This document shows, one piece after another, positions 41,474 through 51,888 of a DNA stretch of 64,000 nt; position 1 is the stretch's first letter, and every line of letters begins with the position of its first letter. Below the pieces are notes generated by a model. It saw nothing but the letters and a program-made list of their open reading frames with translations, had not been told where the DNA came from and did no database searches. This stretch comes from DASQYE01 sp035940775. GTDB taxonomy: Bacteria; Acidobacteriota; Blastocatellia; Pyrinomonadales; Pyrinomonadaceae. The stretch covers positions 310,001-374,000 of the forward strand of contig DASZEN010000003.1 in NCBI GenBank assembly GCA_035940775.1. Reading direction: 5' to 3'. Both the position numbers and the translations under genes were made by a program.

Positions 41474-42315
41474 TACAGGGCCATAATCAGCTCACGCTGG
41501 CGGTCTGTCTCCGCAAAGCCGTGGGCCATAAGCGGCGCGTTGAAGATACTGGTCTCGGGTTCGTTGATGATGCGAAGCGCGCCCCCTACGTGATCGAGCC
41601 CGGCGCAGAGCGCGGCGGCGTATTCGCTTCCCCTGGCCGCGAGATCAACTATGTAAGTCATGCCGTCGGGCCACGCTCTGAACAAGGCGTAGGCGTCCGG
41701 GCTGTCACGCTCGCCCAGATAAAGAGCGCGCAGTCCGTCCATCACCAGCAGCGCAGGCAGATCGCGCTGCCATGCGGGCGGCTGCAAGTGCAGCCTGTGA
41801 AAGTGTCTGAGCAATTCGGCGGGCGCCCCCTCCGCGAGCGGGGCGACGTGTGCAGGGGGGGCAGCCTCGCGCCGCGCGCCATTGCGCTCCAGGATCAGGA
41901 GTTCGCGCGCCGTTCGCATGCCCGCGCTCTCGTATAATCTGGCGGCCGCAAGATTCTGTTGAAGCACTTCCAGTGTCAGCAGCCGTACATGGCACGAGCG
42001 CGCCTCTGCGACAAGCGCGCGCATCAATTCGTGGGCGAGCCCGCGCCCGCGCGACTTTAACGTAATGCCGAAGCCTCCGACCCATCCCACTTCGCCGCGA
42101 AGTCCGAGCAGCGCCATGCCCGCAAGCTCATCGGCAGCGTCGTAGGCCAGCAGCGAGTGGTGAATATCCAGATGTTCAAAGCGCGTGCGTCGCGCGAGGC
42201 GCTCGCCCGTAAGCATCATCGGATGAAAGTAACCCTCGAAAGCTGCGTTGAAGGCCGAGGCCACCTGTTCCATGCTCGCGGTCGCGGCGGAGATGATTCT
42301 CAACTTGTCGGCCAT
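41473..42315 (-). CDS. Tandem GNAT-family N-acetyltransferase
   Basis: A 280-residue protein with two GNAT-like halves. The first is complete, with the acetyl-CoA loop GGFGITLKSRGRGLAHELMRALV (about residue 85) and NLAAARLYESAGM. The second (about 150-280) is degenerate (LLVMDGLRALYLGERDSPDAYALF, IVDLAARGSEYAAALCAGL). The ATG at 42315, with GAGGAG eight bases ahead, is a better start than the upstream GTG at 42324, which would overlap the ribosome-binding site. The substrate is unknown. Confidence 0.82.
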   Translation of the reverse strand: MADKLRIISAATASMEQVASAFNAAFEGYFHPMMLTGERLARRTRFEHLDIHHSLLAYDAADELAGMALLGLRGEVGWVGGFGITLKSRGRGLAHELMRALVAEARSCHVRLLTLEVLQQNLAAARLYESAGMRTARELLILERNGARREAAPPAHVAPLAEGAPAELLRHFHRLHLQPPAWQRDLPALLVMDGLRALYLGERDSPDAYALFRAWPDGMTYIVDLAARGSEYAAALCAGLDHVGGALRIINEPETSIFNAPLMAHGFAETDRQRELIMAL

Positions 42316-42561
42316 CCCGGTCACTCCTCAAAGGTTTATAAGGGCCGCAAAAGGCGGCAAGCAGCGACGCGCCCCCTGACGCTTGCCCGGCGCGGAAGAT
42401 TTACGGACTGAATTGTTCGCCGTCTCGATGCCTGTTTTACCATGACCGCTGTGTATTTACTCGCACCATCCGACGCGCAAAAGTTTATTGTGCGGGAAGC
42501 GCCGCCGGGATTATACTGGCCCTCCTTCCGGGGAAAACCCTGTCCATATCGGAGGTCGGCC

Positions 42562-43212
42562 ATGAAGTATCACCGCGAAAAGTTGGCCCTCAAGGGTCTC
42601 TCGCCGCTCGCCGTCGGCGCGGCGGCCCTCCTGATGATCCTATCAATTCCCGGCCTCGCACAGAGAGGCGGCACGAGCGGCCCCTCTCCCGGCGCTAACA
42701 GGGCGCGCGAGCGCGGGGTGATCGAACATGAGCGGCAGATGCGCGTCATGCTCAACAGTAAAGAGGCCGAGCAGCCGAGCAATGAGGCCCAGCTTCAAGC
42801 CATCATCGAACAGACCCGCCAGGATTTCGACCGCATACAGGTCGTCACCCGAGAGATGATGCGCGCCGTCGGGACGAGAGACCGCTTCGACTACAAAAGT
42901 ATTATGGATATGACGGCGGAGATCAGAAAGCGCGCCCGGCGGCTCAAGGATAATACCAACCTCCCGAAGCCCGACGACCATCAGGCGGTTCAGAGGAAAC
43001 AGGGTGAGATCGGCGAGGAAGAGATGAAGGAAGCTCTTCTGGCGCTCAAGGATCGGGTCACGAGTTTTGTAATGAATCCTCTCTTCCAGTCCTCGAACCT
43101 GATCGACGTTAAGCTAGGGGTGGCGGCCAGCCGCGACCTGGAAACGATCATCGAGCTGAGCGGCCAGATCAGAAAAAGCGCCGAGAAGCTGAGCAAAACT
43201 TCGGCCCCTTAA
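42562..43212 (+). CDS. Secreted helical protein of unknown function
   Basis: A 216-residue protein with an N-terminal signal-like segment (MKYHREKLALKGLSPLAVGAA then LLMILSIPGLAQRG; a basic region, hydrophobic core and likely AxQ-type cleavage). The mature part is charged and helical (EEEMKEALLALKDRVTSFVMNP, a coiled-coil-like repeat) and Arg/Lys-rich, with no catalytic motif. I do not recognise the family. The frame is open upstream to 42442, but those residues do not look like a protein N-terminus. Confidence 0.65.
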   Translation: MKYHREKLALKGLSPLAVGAAALLMILSIPGLAQRGGTSGPSPGANRARERGVIEHERQMRVMLNSKEAEQPSNEAQLQAIIEQTRQDFDRIQVVTREMMRAVGTRDRFDYKSIMDMTAEIRKRARRLKDNTNLPKPDDHQAVQRKQGEIGEEEMKEALLALKDRVTSFVMNPLFQSSNLIDVKLGVAASRDLETIIELSGQIRKSAEKLSKTSAP

Positions 43213-43213
43213 A

Positions 43214-44161
43214 TCAGGTGACGAGATTCAGCGGCGCGCCCGTGACGAACGCTTCTATATTCAGGATGACCTGATCGGCGAGCGCCTGCATCGCGCCCTG
43301 GCTGGCCCATGCGACGTGCGGGGTGAGTATGAAATTCGGCACATCAAGCTTAAGCAGCGGATTGCCCTCTGTGGGCGGCTCGCTCGTCAACACGTCAAAG
43401 CCCGCGCCCGCAATCTTTCCCGAGAGAAGCGTCTGAACGAGCGCGCTCTCCGACACAAGCCCGCCGCGCGCCGTGTTAATCAGGAGCGCGTCCTCGCGCA
43501 TGGATTCAAGCTCCGGCGCGCCGATCATATTTCTCGTCTCATCCGTCAGAGGGCAATGCAAACTCACCACATCGCTCCCGCGTAGAACCTCTTCAAAGCT
43601 CACGCGGCCCTGCCTGATCGTCCTCGCTCCCTTGTGTTCGCTGACGAGCAGGCGCATGCCGAAGGCTTCGGCCAGTCTGCCCACGGATTGGCCGAGAGCG
43701 CCGTAGCCGATAACGCCCAGTGTGCTCGCGTTGAGGTCTCGGATGGGATGGTTGAGCAGGCAGAACTGTTCGGCGCGCTGCCATGCGCCGTCGCGCAGGT
43801 CTTGACGGTAAGCGATCAGGTTGCGGCGCAGCGCGAGGATGAGCGCGAAGACATGCTCGGGCACGGAATGGCGGGCGTAGTCGCGCACGTTCGAGACGCT
43901 GATCCCGTGCTCGCGGCAGTAATCCAGCTCGACGTTATCGACGCCGGTCGCCGCCACCGCGATGAACCTCAGACGCGGCAGCCGCGATAGCTCTTCCTCG
44001 CCGAGGCGCACCTTGTTACAGATGGCAATCGTCGCATCGAGCAATCTAGCGACCGTCTCGCCCGGACTCGTCGATGCGTATTCCTGCCAATCGTGCGCGA
44101 AGGATGGCCGCCGGAAAATCGCCTTGAAGGTATCGCGCTCTAAAAAAACAATACGTTCCAT
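43214..44161 (-). CDS. D-2-hydroxyacid dehydrogenase (NAD-dependent)
   Basis: A 315-residue oxidoreductase of the glycerate/2-hydroxyacid dehydrogenase family. Substrate-binding strands (FIAVAATGVDNVELDYC and ISVSNVRDYARHSVPEHVFAL) precede the Rossmann motif LGVIGYGALGQSVGRLAEAFGM (about 145). The catalytic Arg is in INTARGGLVSES (about 235), the Glu in LTSEPPTEGNPLL and the His in ILTPHVAWAS (about 283). It reduces 2-oxoacids or oxidises 2-hydroxyacids with NAD(H); the substrate is not predictable. It ends two bases from the end of the unknown secreted protein gene (convergent). Confidence 0.9.
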   Translation of the reverse strand: MERIVFLERDTFKAIFRRPSFAHDWQEYASTSPGETVARLLDATIAICNKVRLGEEELSRLPRLRFIAVAATGVDNVELDYCREHGISVSNVRDYARHSVPEHVFALILALRRNLIAYRQDLRDGAWQRAEQFCLLNHPIRDLNASTLGVIGYGALGQSVGRLAEAFGMRLLVSEHKGARTIRQGRVSFEEVLRGSDVVSLHCPLTDETRNMIGAPELESMREDALLINTARGGLVSESALVQTLLSGKIAGAGFDVLTSEPPTEGNPLLKLDVPNFILTPHVAWASQGAMQALADQVILNIEAFVTGAPLNLVT

Positions 44162-44289
44162 AATGAGAAAGGGTAAAGGATCAGGGCCGCGAGGGCGAAT
44201 GGTTAGCGGCGCGCGCACACACATGGGGGCGGGGCCGTACTCACAAATTTCCCGGCATTCATAGAGGCGCGAGCGCCCGAACCCGAGCT

Positions 44290-44712
44290 TCAGGTCAAGA
44301 CCTGCGTCCGTATAAAACCCCAGAAGATAATAGCGAAGCCGCCGATCTCGCCTGCGATGAGCAGGTACATGTACCAGGTCGTGGTGAAGTTGCGTTCGCG
44401 AAAAATATTATCCGTCCGGTCGCGAAGCCCATGCGCCGTGTAACCCAGGATTGTGATGGCGAAGAAGGCGAGCGGCAGGATGGCCGCCCACGTCTGCACC
44501 CATTGCGGGTAGGGGCTGTATTCGAGCAGCCGCGCGATCACGAGCGCGGCGAAGCTGTATAGAAACGAAGCGCGATGCGCGATGTCTATGTAGACGGGAG
44601 CGCGATGCAACTCGCTCGTCATGATGCCCCTGTATTTCAGGACGCCCGTCAACAGACCCGACAGTAGAAACAGTCCCGAAGCGAAAAGGCTGATTTTGAT
44701 CGCGGGGGTCAT
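44290..44712 (-). CDS. Four-pass membrane protein of unknown function
   Basis: A 140-residue protein with four clear hydrophobic segments (about 5-26, 45-62, 76-93 and 116-136). Notable motifs are the N-terminal IKISLFASGLFLLSGLLTGVLKYR and a terminal MYLLIAGEIGGFAIIFWGF. There is no signature I can assign. It stands alone on the minus strand between the dehydrogenase and the transporter pair. Confidence 0.65.
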   Translation of the reverse strand: MTPAIKISLFASGLFLLSGLLTGVLKYRGIMTSELHRAPVYIDIAHRASFLYSFAALVIARLLEYSPYPQWVQTWAAILPLAFFAITILGYTAHGLRDRTDNIFRERNFTTTWYMYLLIAGEIGGFAIIFWGFIRTQVLT

Positions 44713-45037
44713 ATCACCTCCATAAAGCCAGAGAGAGTGTCTGTGTGTGCGTGTCAGCGGAATCCAGCGCCGCGCCGGTTAACTAAAGATCGGAGCCGAC
44801 GCAGGGGACGCGAGCAGAGGCGCGACTTATCCTATGTCCTGCGGGGCGCGGCGGCCAAGCCCGCGCGCGCGCGTAATCCGGCCTGGGCCCGTAGATGCTC
44901 CGGCGCGCTTTATTTTTTCAACGGTCTGCTGTAATAATGCCGCATAATTTGTAATTGAATCCAGACCGGATAGACGGGTCTTGCCATCTTGATTAAGAAG
45001 ATCGAGCCCGATTCCATCGGCTTAAGTCTGAGCGGCC
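44713..45037. other. 325-base leader region of the first APC transporter
   Basis: It holds no gene. Unlike the leader of the second transporter copy, it has no c-di-AMP riboswitch signature (no CCGTCAGCTAACCTCG block). A weak TTGTAA(16)TAGACG lies near 44950-44977. No ribosome-binding site precedes the ATG at 45038. Confidence 0.5.
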
Positions 45038-47044
45038 ATGACGATCTTAAAGACGAAGTCGAAGCGACGATTTCTGCTCTGGTTCCTCAAGGGTGTACAG
45101 GAACCCGAAGGCCCGCACGAGAAGGAGGGCCAGCATCACCAGCATTCCTGGTGGCAGGTGATGTGTTTGACGGGCGTCGATTATTTCTCGACGCTCGGCT
45201 ACCAGCCGGGCATCGCCATCGTCGCGGCGGGCGCTCTCTCGCCCATAGCGACGCTGGTGCTCGTGCTCTTAACGCTCTTCGGAGCGCTGCCGATGTACAA
45301 CCGGGTCGCCGCCGAAAGCCCGCATGGCGACGGCTCGATTTCGATGCTGGAGAATCTGCTGGCGCGCTGGAAGGGCAAGCTCTTCGTGCTCGTCCTGCTT
45401 GGTTTTGCGGCCACCAGTTTCATCATCACGATCACGCTCTCGGCCGCAGACGCCGCCGTTCACATTGCCGACAACCCTTACGCGCCCCATTTCTTTCACC
45501 ACCGGATAGTCGTCACGCTCTTTCTGATCGCGGCCCTCGGCGCGGTCTTTCTAAAGGGCTTTAAGGAAGCAATCGGGATCGCCGTCCTGCTCGTCGCCGT
45601 TTATCTCGCTCTGAATCTGATAATCATCCTCGTAGGCTTTTACCAGATCATTACTCACCCGCAGGAATTGACCGAGTGGAAGGACGCGCTTTTCCAGAGT
45701 CACGGCAGTCCCCTGGCGATGATCGGCGCGGCGCTGATCGTTTTTCCGAAGCTCGCGCTCGGGTTATCCGGCTTCGAGACCGGCGTGGTCGTCATGCCTT
45801 TGGTGCGCGGCGATAGGGCGCTGACGGACGAAGAGCTGGACTCGATACACGAGACGCGCAGCGCACGCAGGCCCCCGCCCGACGCGCAGGCGCTATTGGA
45901 GGGGCGCATACGCAATACGCGCAAACTGCTCAAGACGGCCGCGCTGATTATGTGCGTCCTGCTTATTTCGAGCAGTATCGTGACCACGCTGCTGATCCCG
46001 CTCGAAGAGTTTCGCCCCGAAACCGAGACGCAGGAAGCGGGGGAGGCAAGCGGGCGTGCCCTGGCCTACCTCGCCCACCATTATCTGGGGAGCGTGTTCG
46101 GAACCATCTACGACCTGAGCACGATCTCTATACTCTGGTTCGCGGGTTCGTCGGCGCTCGCCGGTCTACTGAATATTATTCCGCGCTACCTGCCGCGCTA
46201 CGGGATGGCCCCGGAATGGGCGCGGGCGACCCGGCCGCTGACGCTCGTCTTAACGGCGGCCTGCTTTGCCGTGACCATCTTTTTCAAAGCGGACGTTGAA
46301 GCGCAGGGCGGCGCGTACGCTACAGGCGTGCTGGCCCTGATGAGTTCGGCGGCAATCGCCGTCACGCTCTCGACGTGGCGCAAGGGGGAGGCGATGCGCT
46401 GGCCTTTCCTTCTGATCTCGCTCGTGTTCCTCTACACGACCGTCGTCAATATCATAGAGCAGCCGGAGGGCATCAAGATCGCGCTGGTCTTCATCGCCGC
46501 CATCGTGGTGGCCTCTCTCTTTTCAAGAATCTGGCGGACGACGGAGCTGCGCGTCGAGCGGGTCGAGCTGGATCAGACCGCCCAGGAATTTATAAACGAA
46601 GCGAGTCGCGGCACGATTCGCATTATCACTAACCGCTGTGACCGAGGCGATGCCAACGAATACCGTATGAAAGAGAAGGAGAAGCGCGAGGACAATCACA
46701 TTCCTTCCTCGGAGCCGATCATCTTCTTTGAAGTCACGCCGAGCGACGCCTCAGAGTTCGCGGGCGCGCTCAGAATCAAGGGCGAAAAGGTTGACGGCTA
46801 TAGAGTCCTGAGAACGGAGAGCCCCGCCGTGCCGAATGCGATAGCAGCGTTTCTGCTCTACTTGAGGAATAAGACGGGCAAGCTGCCGCACGTCTACTTC
46901 GGATGGAGCGAGGGCAACCCCTTAGCCTACCTTTTGAAGTATGTCGCCTTCGGCGAGGGCGATACGGCTCCGACCACGCACGAGGTCTTGCGCCAGGCCG
47001 AGAAAGACCCGGAGAAGCGCCCGACCGTCCACGTCGGCGGTTGA
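45038..47044 (+). CDS. APC-superfamily transporter, tandem copy 1
   Basis: A 668-residue transporter. A cytosolic His-rich stretch (GQHHQHSWWQVMCLTGVDYF) precedes about eleven to twelve membrane helices (residues 50-500, for example IATLVLVLLTLFGALP and ALIMCVLLISSSIVTTLLIP). A C-terminal cytosolic domain (about 510-668) follows. It is homologous to copy 2 throughout, with conserved GYQPGIA and YGMAPEWARATRPL. APC-superfamily proteins carry amino acids or potassium; because copy 2 is under a c-di-AMP riboswitch, a potassium/osmolyte role (as for KimA of Bacillus subtilis) is the best guess. Substrate is not established. Confidence 0.82.
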   Translation: MTILKTKSKRRFLLWFLKGVQEPEGPHEKEGQHHQHSWWQVMCLTGVDYFSTLGYQPGIAIVAAGALSPIATLVLVLLTLFGALPMYNRVAAESPHGDGSISMLENLLARWKGKLFVLVLLGFAATSFIITITLSAADAAVHIADNPYAPHFFHHRIVVTLFLIAALGAVFLKGFKEAIGIAVLLVAVYLALNLIIILVGFYQIITHPQELTEWKDALFQSHGSPLAMIGAALIVFPKLALGLSGFETGVVVMPLVRGDRALTDEELDSIHETRSARRPPPDAQALLEGRIRNTRKLLKTAALIMCVLLISSSIVTTLLIPLEEFRPETETQEAGEASGRALAYLAHHYLGSVFGTIYDLSTISILWFAGSSALAGLLNIIPRYLPRYGMAPEWARATRPLTLVLTAACFAVTIFFKADVEAQGGAYATGVLALMSSAAIAVTLSTWRKGEAMRWPFLLISLVFLYTTVVNIIEQPEGIKIALVFIAAIVVASLFSRIWRTTELRVERVELDQTAQEFINEASRGTIRIITNRCDRGDANEYRMKEKEKREDNHIPSSEPIIFFEVTPSDASEFAGALRIKGEKVDGYRVLRTESPAVPNAIAAFLLYLRNKTGKLPHVYFGWSEGNPLAYLLKYVAFGEGDTAPTTHEVLRQAEKDPEKRPTVHVGG

Positions 47045-47264
47045 AGGGCGGGAGCGGCAGAACCTTCCCAAGTACTCCGCGCGCACGGCAAAAGATAGAA
47101 AAGCACGCGCGCCCCCTCTCCGAAGCCCGGCGCAGCGGCAGTAATAGTTGTTGTTCTTGTTGTTCCACTGTTGATTTGCGCCGTTGAGGGGCGTAATATT
47201 TTTCGGGTTGCAGGATTTGAATTGACAATTTGTCTGCCGAAGTTATTCGCCGCGCGCGCCCCGG

Positions 47265-47470
47265 AGAGAGAGATAAGGTGCGCGAAAGGCGGCGAGCAAC
47301 GCGGGGGAACCAACCTCCTGCTCTATCGCACACGCGAGAGAGAGAGAGCAGGAGACGGGGCGTATCATGAGTTTCGGATGGTCGATCACCACGAAGAACT
47401 CGTGTAGGGCACTTCCAGGCCCGAGCCCGTCAGCTAACCTCGTAGGCGTGAGCGGAAGAGACAGAGGATA
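47265..47470 (+). promoter_or_regulatory. ydaO/yuaA c-di-AMP riboswitch
   Basis: The conserved blocks of this class appear in order: GCGGGGGAACCAA (47301-47313); a 10-bp hairpin CTCCTGCTCT/AGAGCAGGAG (47315-47324 with 47345-47354); GGGGCG (47357-47362); TAGGGC (47405-47410); and CCCGTCAGCTAACCTCG (47426-47442) followed by TAGGCGTG. Spacing and order match the ydaO family (Rfam RF00379), the c-di-AMP sensor. The 3' part could act through a small CGCCC/GGGCG hairpin (47578-47582 with 47605-47609) that would hide the GGGG ribosome-binding site of the gene at 47615. The ends are approximate. Confidence 0.85.
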
Positions 47471-47614
47471 GATCAATCTCCATTCCGTATCGCCACGGCC
47501 ACTGATGCGCTTTCGTTTTGCTGATGCGCTTGGTGGCTTTTGTGTGTCCGGGGTGAGTTTGTGAGTCGTGTCCTCGTCGCCCTTCCAAAACTTAATGTTT
47601 GACGGGGCGCAACA

Positions 47615-49618
<2,004 letters not shown>

Positions 49619-49650
49619 CTAAGAACGGTCGAAGTAAGTCGGGGCAAGAG

Positions 49651-49697
49651 AAGAGGGCGGAGGATGAAAGAGAAGCCCTTTCATCCTCCGCCCTCTT
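49651..49697 (+). terminator. Terminator of transporter copy 2
   Basis: A perfect 20-bp stem (49651-49670 with 49678-49697) with a seven-base loop, just downstream of the copy 2 stop. Confidence 0.8.
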
Positions 49698-49725
49698 TGG
49701 TGCCGGAGCCCCGGCCAGCGCTTTT

Positions 49726-49824
49726 TTAATTGCCCCTGAGCACAGTTACCATCACCGTTTGGGTAGACCTATTGCCTGCGCCGTCGGTCGGCGTAAAGGT
49801 GATCGTGTATATGTTCACGGGCAT
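49726..49824 (-). pseudogene. C-terminal fragment of an Ig/HYR-like surface protein
   Basis: A 32-residue minus-strand frame reading PVNIYTITFTPTDGAGNRST then QTVMVTVLRGN before a stop. This is the end of a HYR/Ig-like repeat as found at the C-terminus of long secreted proteins (…YTITYTATDAAGN…). The preceding residues in the same frame do not continue the fold, and there is no start context. It is probably a truncated leftover at the edge of a rearrangement beside the tRNA gene. Confidence 0.55.
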
Positions 49825-49983
49825 TTGAAACAAACATTTTCTCCATACCTTTACAGAAGATCGAACAGGATCATTCTTTCGCAGCCGATTACCGGCTGTC
49901 CCACGAGGTATGCCTGAGAAGGCGCTCTTAGAGAGCAATACTATCGCGCATAGCTGCTGACCCGGGAGGTGAGAAGATGGAAG

Positions 49984-50057
<74 letters not shown>

Positions 50058-50071
50058 ACAAATGAAAACGA

Positions 50072-50101
50072 ATTATAGAATCCCGCGCGCATGGTTGGCA
50101 A
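50072..50101 (-). promoter_or_regulatory. Promoter of tRNA-Glu
   Basis: On the minus strand TTGCCA (50096-50101), 18 bases, then TATAAT (50072-50077). The -10 box is 14 bases from the mature tRNA 5' end. Confidence 0.7.
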
Positions 50102-50193
50102 GCGGGCCTCTGTGGCCCTCGCCCGACCGCCGCGTGAAGGGCGCGGCCCCGACAAGCTTCTCAGACGCCGCCTTTCCGCATGTGGAAATATAT

Positions 50194-50223
50194 TTCGACG
50201 GTGACGGGCGAGCGTTATATTAT
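50194..50223 (+). promoter_or_regulatory. Candidate promoter of the pnt operon
   Basis: TATATT/TATTAT overlap at 50216-50223 as possible -10 boxes, with a poor -35-like TTCGAC at 50194-50199 (16 or 18 bases apart). It lies about 50 bases ahead of pntAA. Confidence 0.4.
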
Positions 50224-50273
50224 CTTTAGCGTCAGCCTTGTATGAGCTATGAATGGCCTCGAAGGAGAAGAGA

Positions 50274-51419
50274 ATGCGGATTGCGGTGTTGCGGGAGACT
50301 CAGGACGGAGAAGCGCGCGTCGCGCTGATGCCCGAGTCGGTCAAAAAGCTTGTCGCCCTGAAGGCGTCCGTGGCCGTCGAGAGCGGAGCGGGCCTCGGGG
50401 CGGGCGTTGTGGATGAAGACTACGCGGGCGCTGGCGCGGAGGTCTTGCGGGACAGGGACGGACTGCTCTCATCGGCAGATATACTGGTCGCCATCAACCG
50501 TCCTGCGGCGGAAGATTTCAGGGCCATGAAGCAGGGCTCGGTCGTCATAGGCTTCCTGCGCCCGCTGGACGAGCCCTCGGCGCTCGCGCCCGCCATCGCG
50601 CAGCACCTCACAACCTTTGCGATGGAGTTGATCCCGCGCACGACCCGCGCACAGGCGATGGATGCGCTCTCTTCGATGGCGACCGTGGTCGGTTACAAGG
50701 CCGTACTGATGGCGGCCGACCGACTACCGCGCATGTTCCCCATGCTCATGACGGCGGCGGGCACGGTCGTCCCGGCGCGCGTGCTGGTTTTGGGAGCCGG
50801 TGTCGCCGGGCTTCAAGCAATCGCCACGGCGCGACGGCTCGGGGCCGTGGTCGAGGGCTACGACGTGCGCGCCGCCGCTGGCGAGCAGGTACGCTCGCTC
50901 GGCGCGACCTTTCTGGAAGTAGACCTCGGCGGGATTCAAACGGAGGATGCAGGCGGCTACGCCAGGGAATTGACCGAAGAGGCCATGAGCCGGGGCCGCG
51001 ACCTGATCGCCAAACACGCCCGCACCGCCGACGTAATCATCACCTCGGCGCAGGTTCCGGGCCGCCCCGCGCCGCTGCTCCTGACGATGGAGGCCGTCGC
51101 CGGTATGAAGCGCGGCTCCGTCATAGTAGACCTCTCCGGCGCTTCGGGCGGCAACTGCGCCGTCAGTCGTCCCGGCGACGCTTACGAGAGAGACGGCGTC
51201 CTTATCATGGCCCCGCTCAACCTCGCGGCGACAGTCCCGGTCCACGCCAGCCAGCTCTACTCGCGCAACCTTACGGCCTTCCTGCATCTCTTAATCAAGG
51301 ACGGGGAACTCAGCCTCGACATGACGGACGACGTGGTTGGCCCATCCTGCGTAACGCATCAGGGCACGTACACCAATCCGCGAGTCGCCGCCGCTTTGGA
51401 ATCGATGGCAAGCAAATAA
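50274..51419 (+). CDS. pntAA: NAD(P) transhydrogenase alpha subunit, soluble part
   Basis: A 381-residue NAD(H)-binding domain I of proton-translocating transhydrogenase (PntA part 1). It has RIAVLRETQDGEARVALMPE at the start, ATVVGYKAVLMAADRLPRMFP, the Rossmann loop ARVLVLGAGVAGLQAIATARRLGA (about 165-190) and the PGRPAPLLLTMEAVAGMKRGS region. AAGGAG six bases before the ATG at 50274 favours this start over the ATG at 50253. It is followed by the membrane subunits; the three-gene split form is common in bacteria. Together they couple hydride transfer from NADH to NADP+ to proton import. Confidence 0.95.
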   Translation: MRIAVLRETQDGEARVALMPESVKKLVALKASVAVESGAGLGAGVVDEDYAGAGAEVLRDRDGLLSSADILVAINRPAAEDFRAMKQGSVVIGFLRPLDEPSALAPAIAQHLTTFAMELIPRTTRAQAMDALSSMATVVGYKAVLMAADRLPRMFPMLMTAAGTVVPARVLVLGAGVAGLQAIATARRLGAVVEGYDVRAAAGEQVRSLGATFLEVDLGGIQTEDAGGYARELTEEAMSRGRDLIAKHARTADVIITSAQVPGRPAPLLLTMEAVAGMKRGSVIVDLSGASGGNCAVSRPGDAYERDGVLIMAPLNLAATVPVHASQLYSRNLTAFLHLLIKDGELSLDMTDDVVGPSCVTHQGTYTNPRVAAALESMASK

Positions 51420-51507
51420 AGGATATGTTCAACTCGGCATAATCGGCACACAAACGGGTTTTCAAAAATGGAAACCGGGGTGACATCTAAAACAAGAGGA
51501 TCAGCTT

Positions 51508-51888
51508 ATGACTTTGCCAGTCTTCATCGCTTCTGAATCGTCTGTTACGGCTGAGACGCTCATCCCGGCGCTGTATGTGTTTGCGCTGGCGGCGTTTCTC
51601 GGTTACCAGGTGATTTCGCGCGTGCCGCCGCTGTTGCACACGCCTTTGATGTCGGCGACCAATGCTATTTCGGGCATCTCGCTGGTGGGGTCAATCGTGA
51701 CCGCAGGCGCGCAGTACAACCGCATCAGCACCATCCTTGGGGTCACGGCGGTGACGTGCGCGACCATCAACGTGGTCGGCGGGTTTATGATTACGGATCG
51801 CATGCTCAGGATGTTCAAGAGGAAGATCGCGCCCGCCGATCCGACCAAAGAGCTGGCCGCAAAGGATGGTGGTAAAGAGAAGCGATGA
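51508..51888 (+). CDS. pntAB: NAD(P) transhydrogenase alpha subunit, membrane part
   Basis: A 126-residue membrane part of the alpha subunit (PntA part 2) with three to four helices: ALYVFALAAFLGYQVISRVP (about 20-38), SATNAISGISLVGSIVTAGA and TILGVTAVTCATINVVGGFM. AGAGGA lies nine bases before the ATG. It overlaps pntB by four bases (ATGA), showing translational coupling. Confidence 0.94.
   Translation: MTLPVFIASESSVTAETLIPALYVFALAAFLGYQVISRVPPLLHTPLMSATNAISGISLVGSIVTAGAQYNRISTILGVTAVTCATINVVGGFMITDRMLRMFKRKIAPADPTKELAAKDGGKEKR

Noticed and set aside
44713..45037. A second c-di-AMP riboswitch in front of transporter copy 1.
   Set aside because: None of the conserved ydaO blocks, especially CCGTCAGCTAACCTCG, is present.
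49726..49938. A 70-codon hypothetical gene next to tRNA-Glu.
   Set aside because: Only its last 32 codons resemble a protein (Ig/HYR end); the first half is not coding-like, so it was recorded as a fragment instead.
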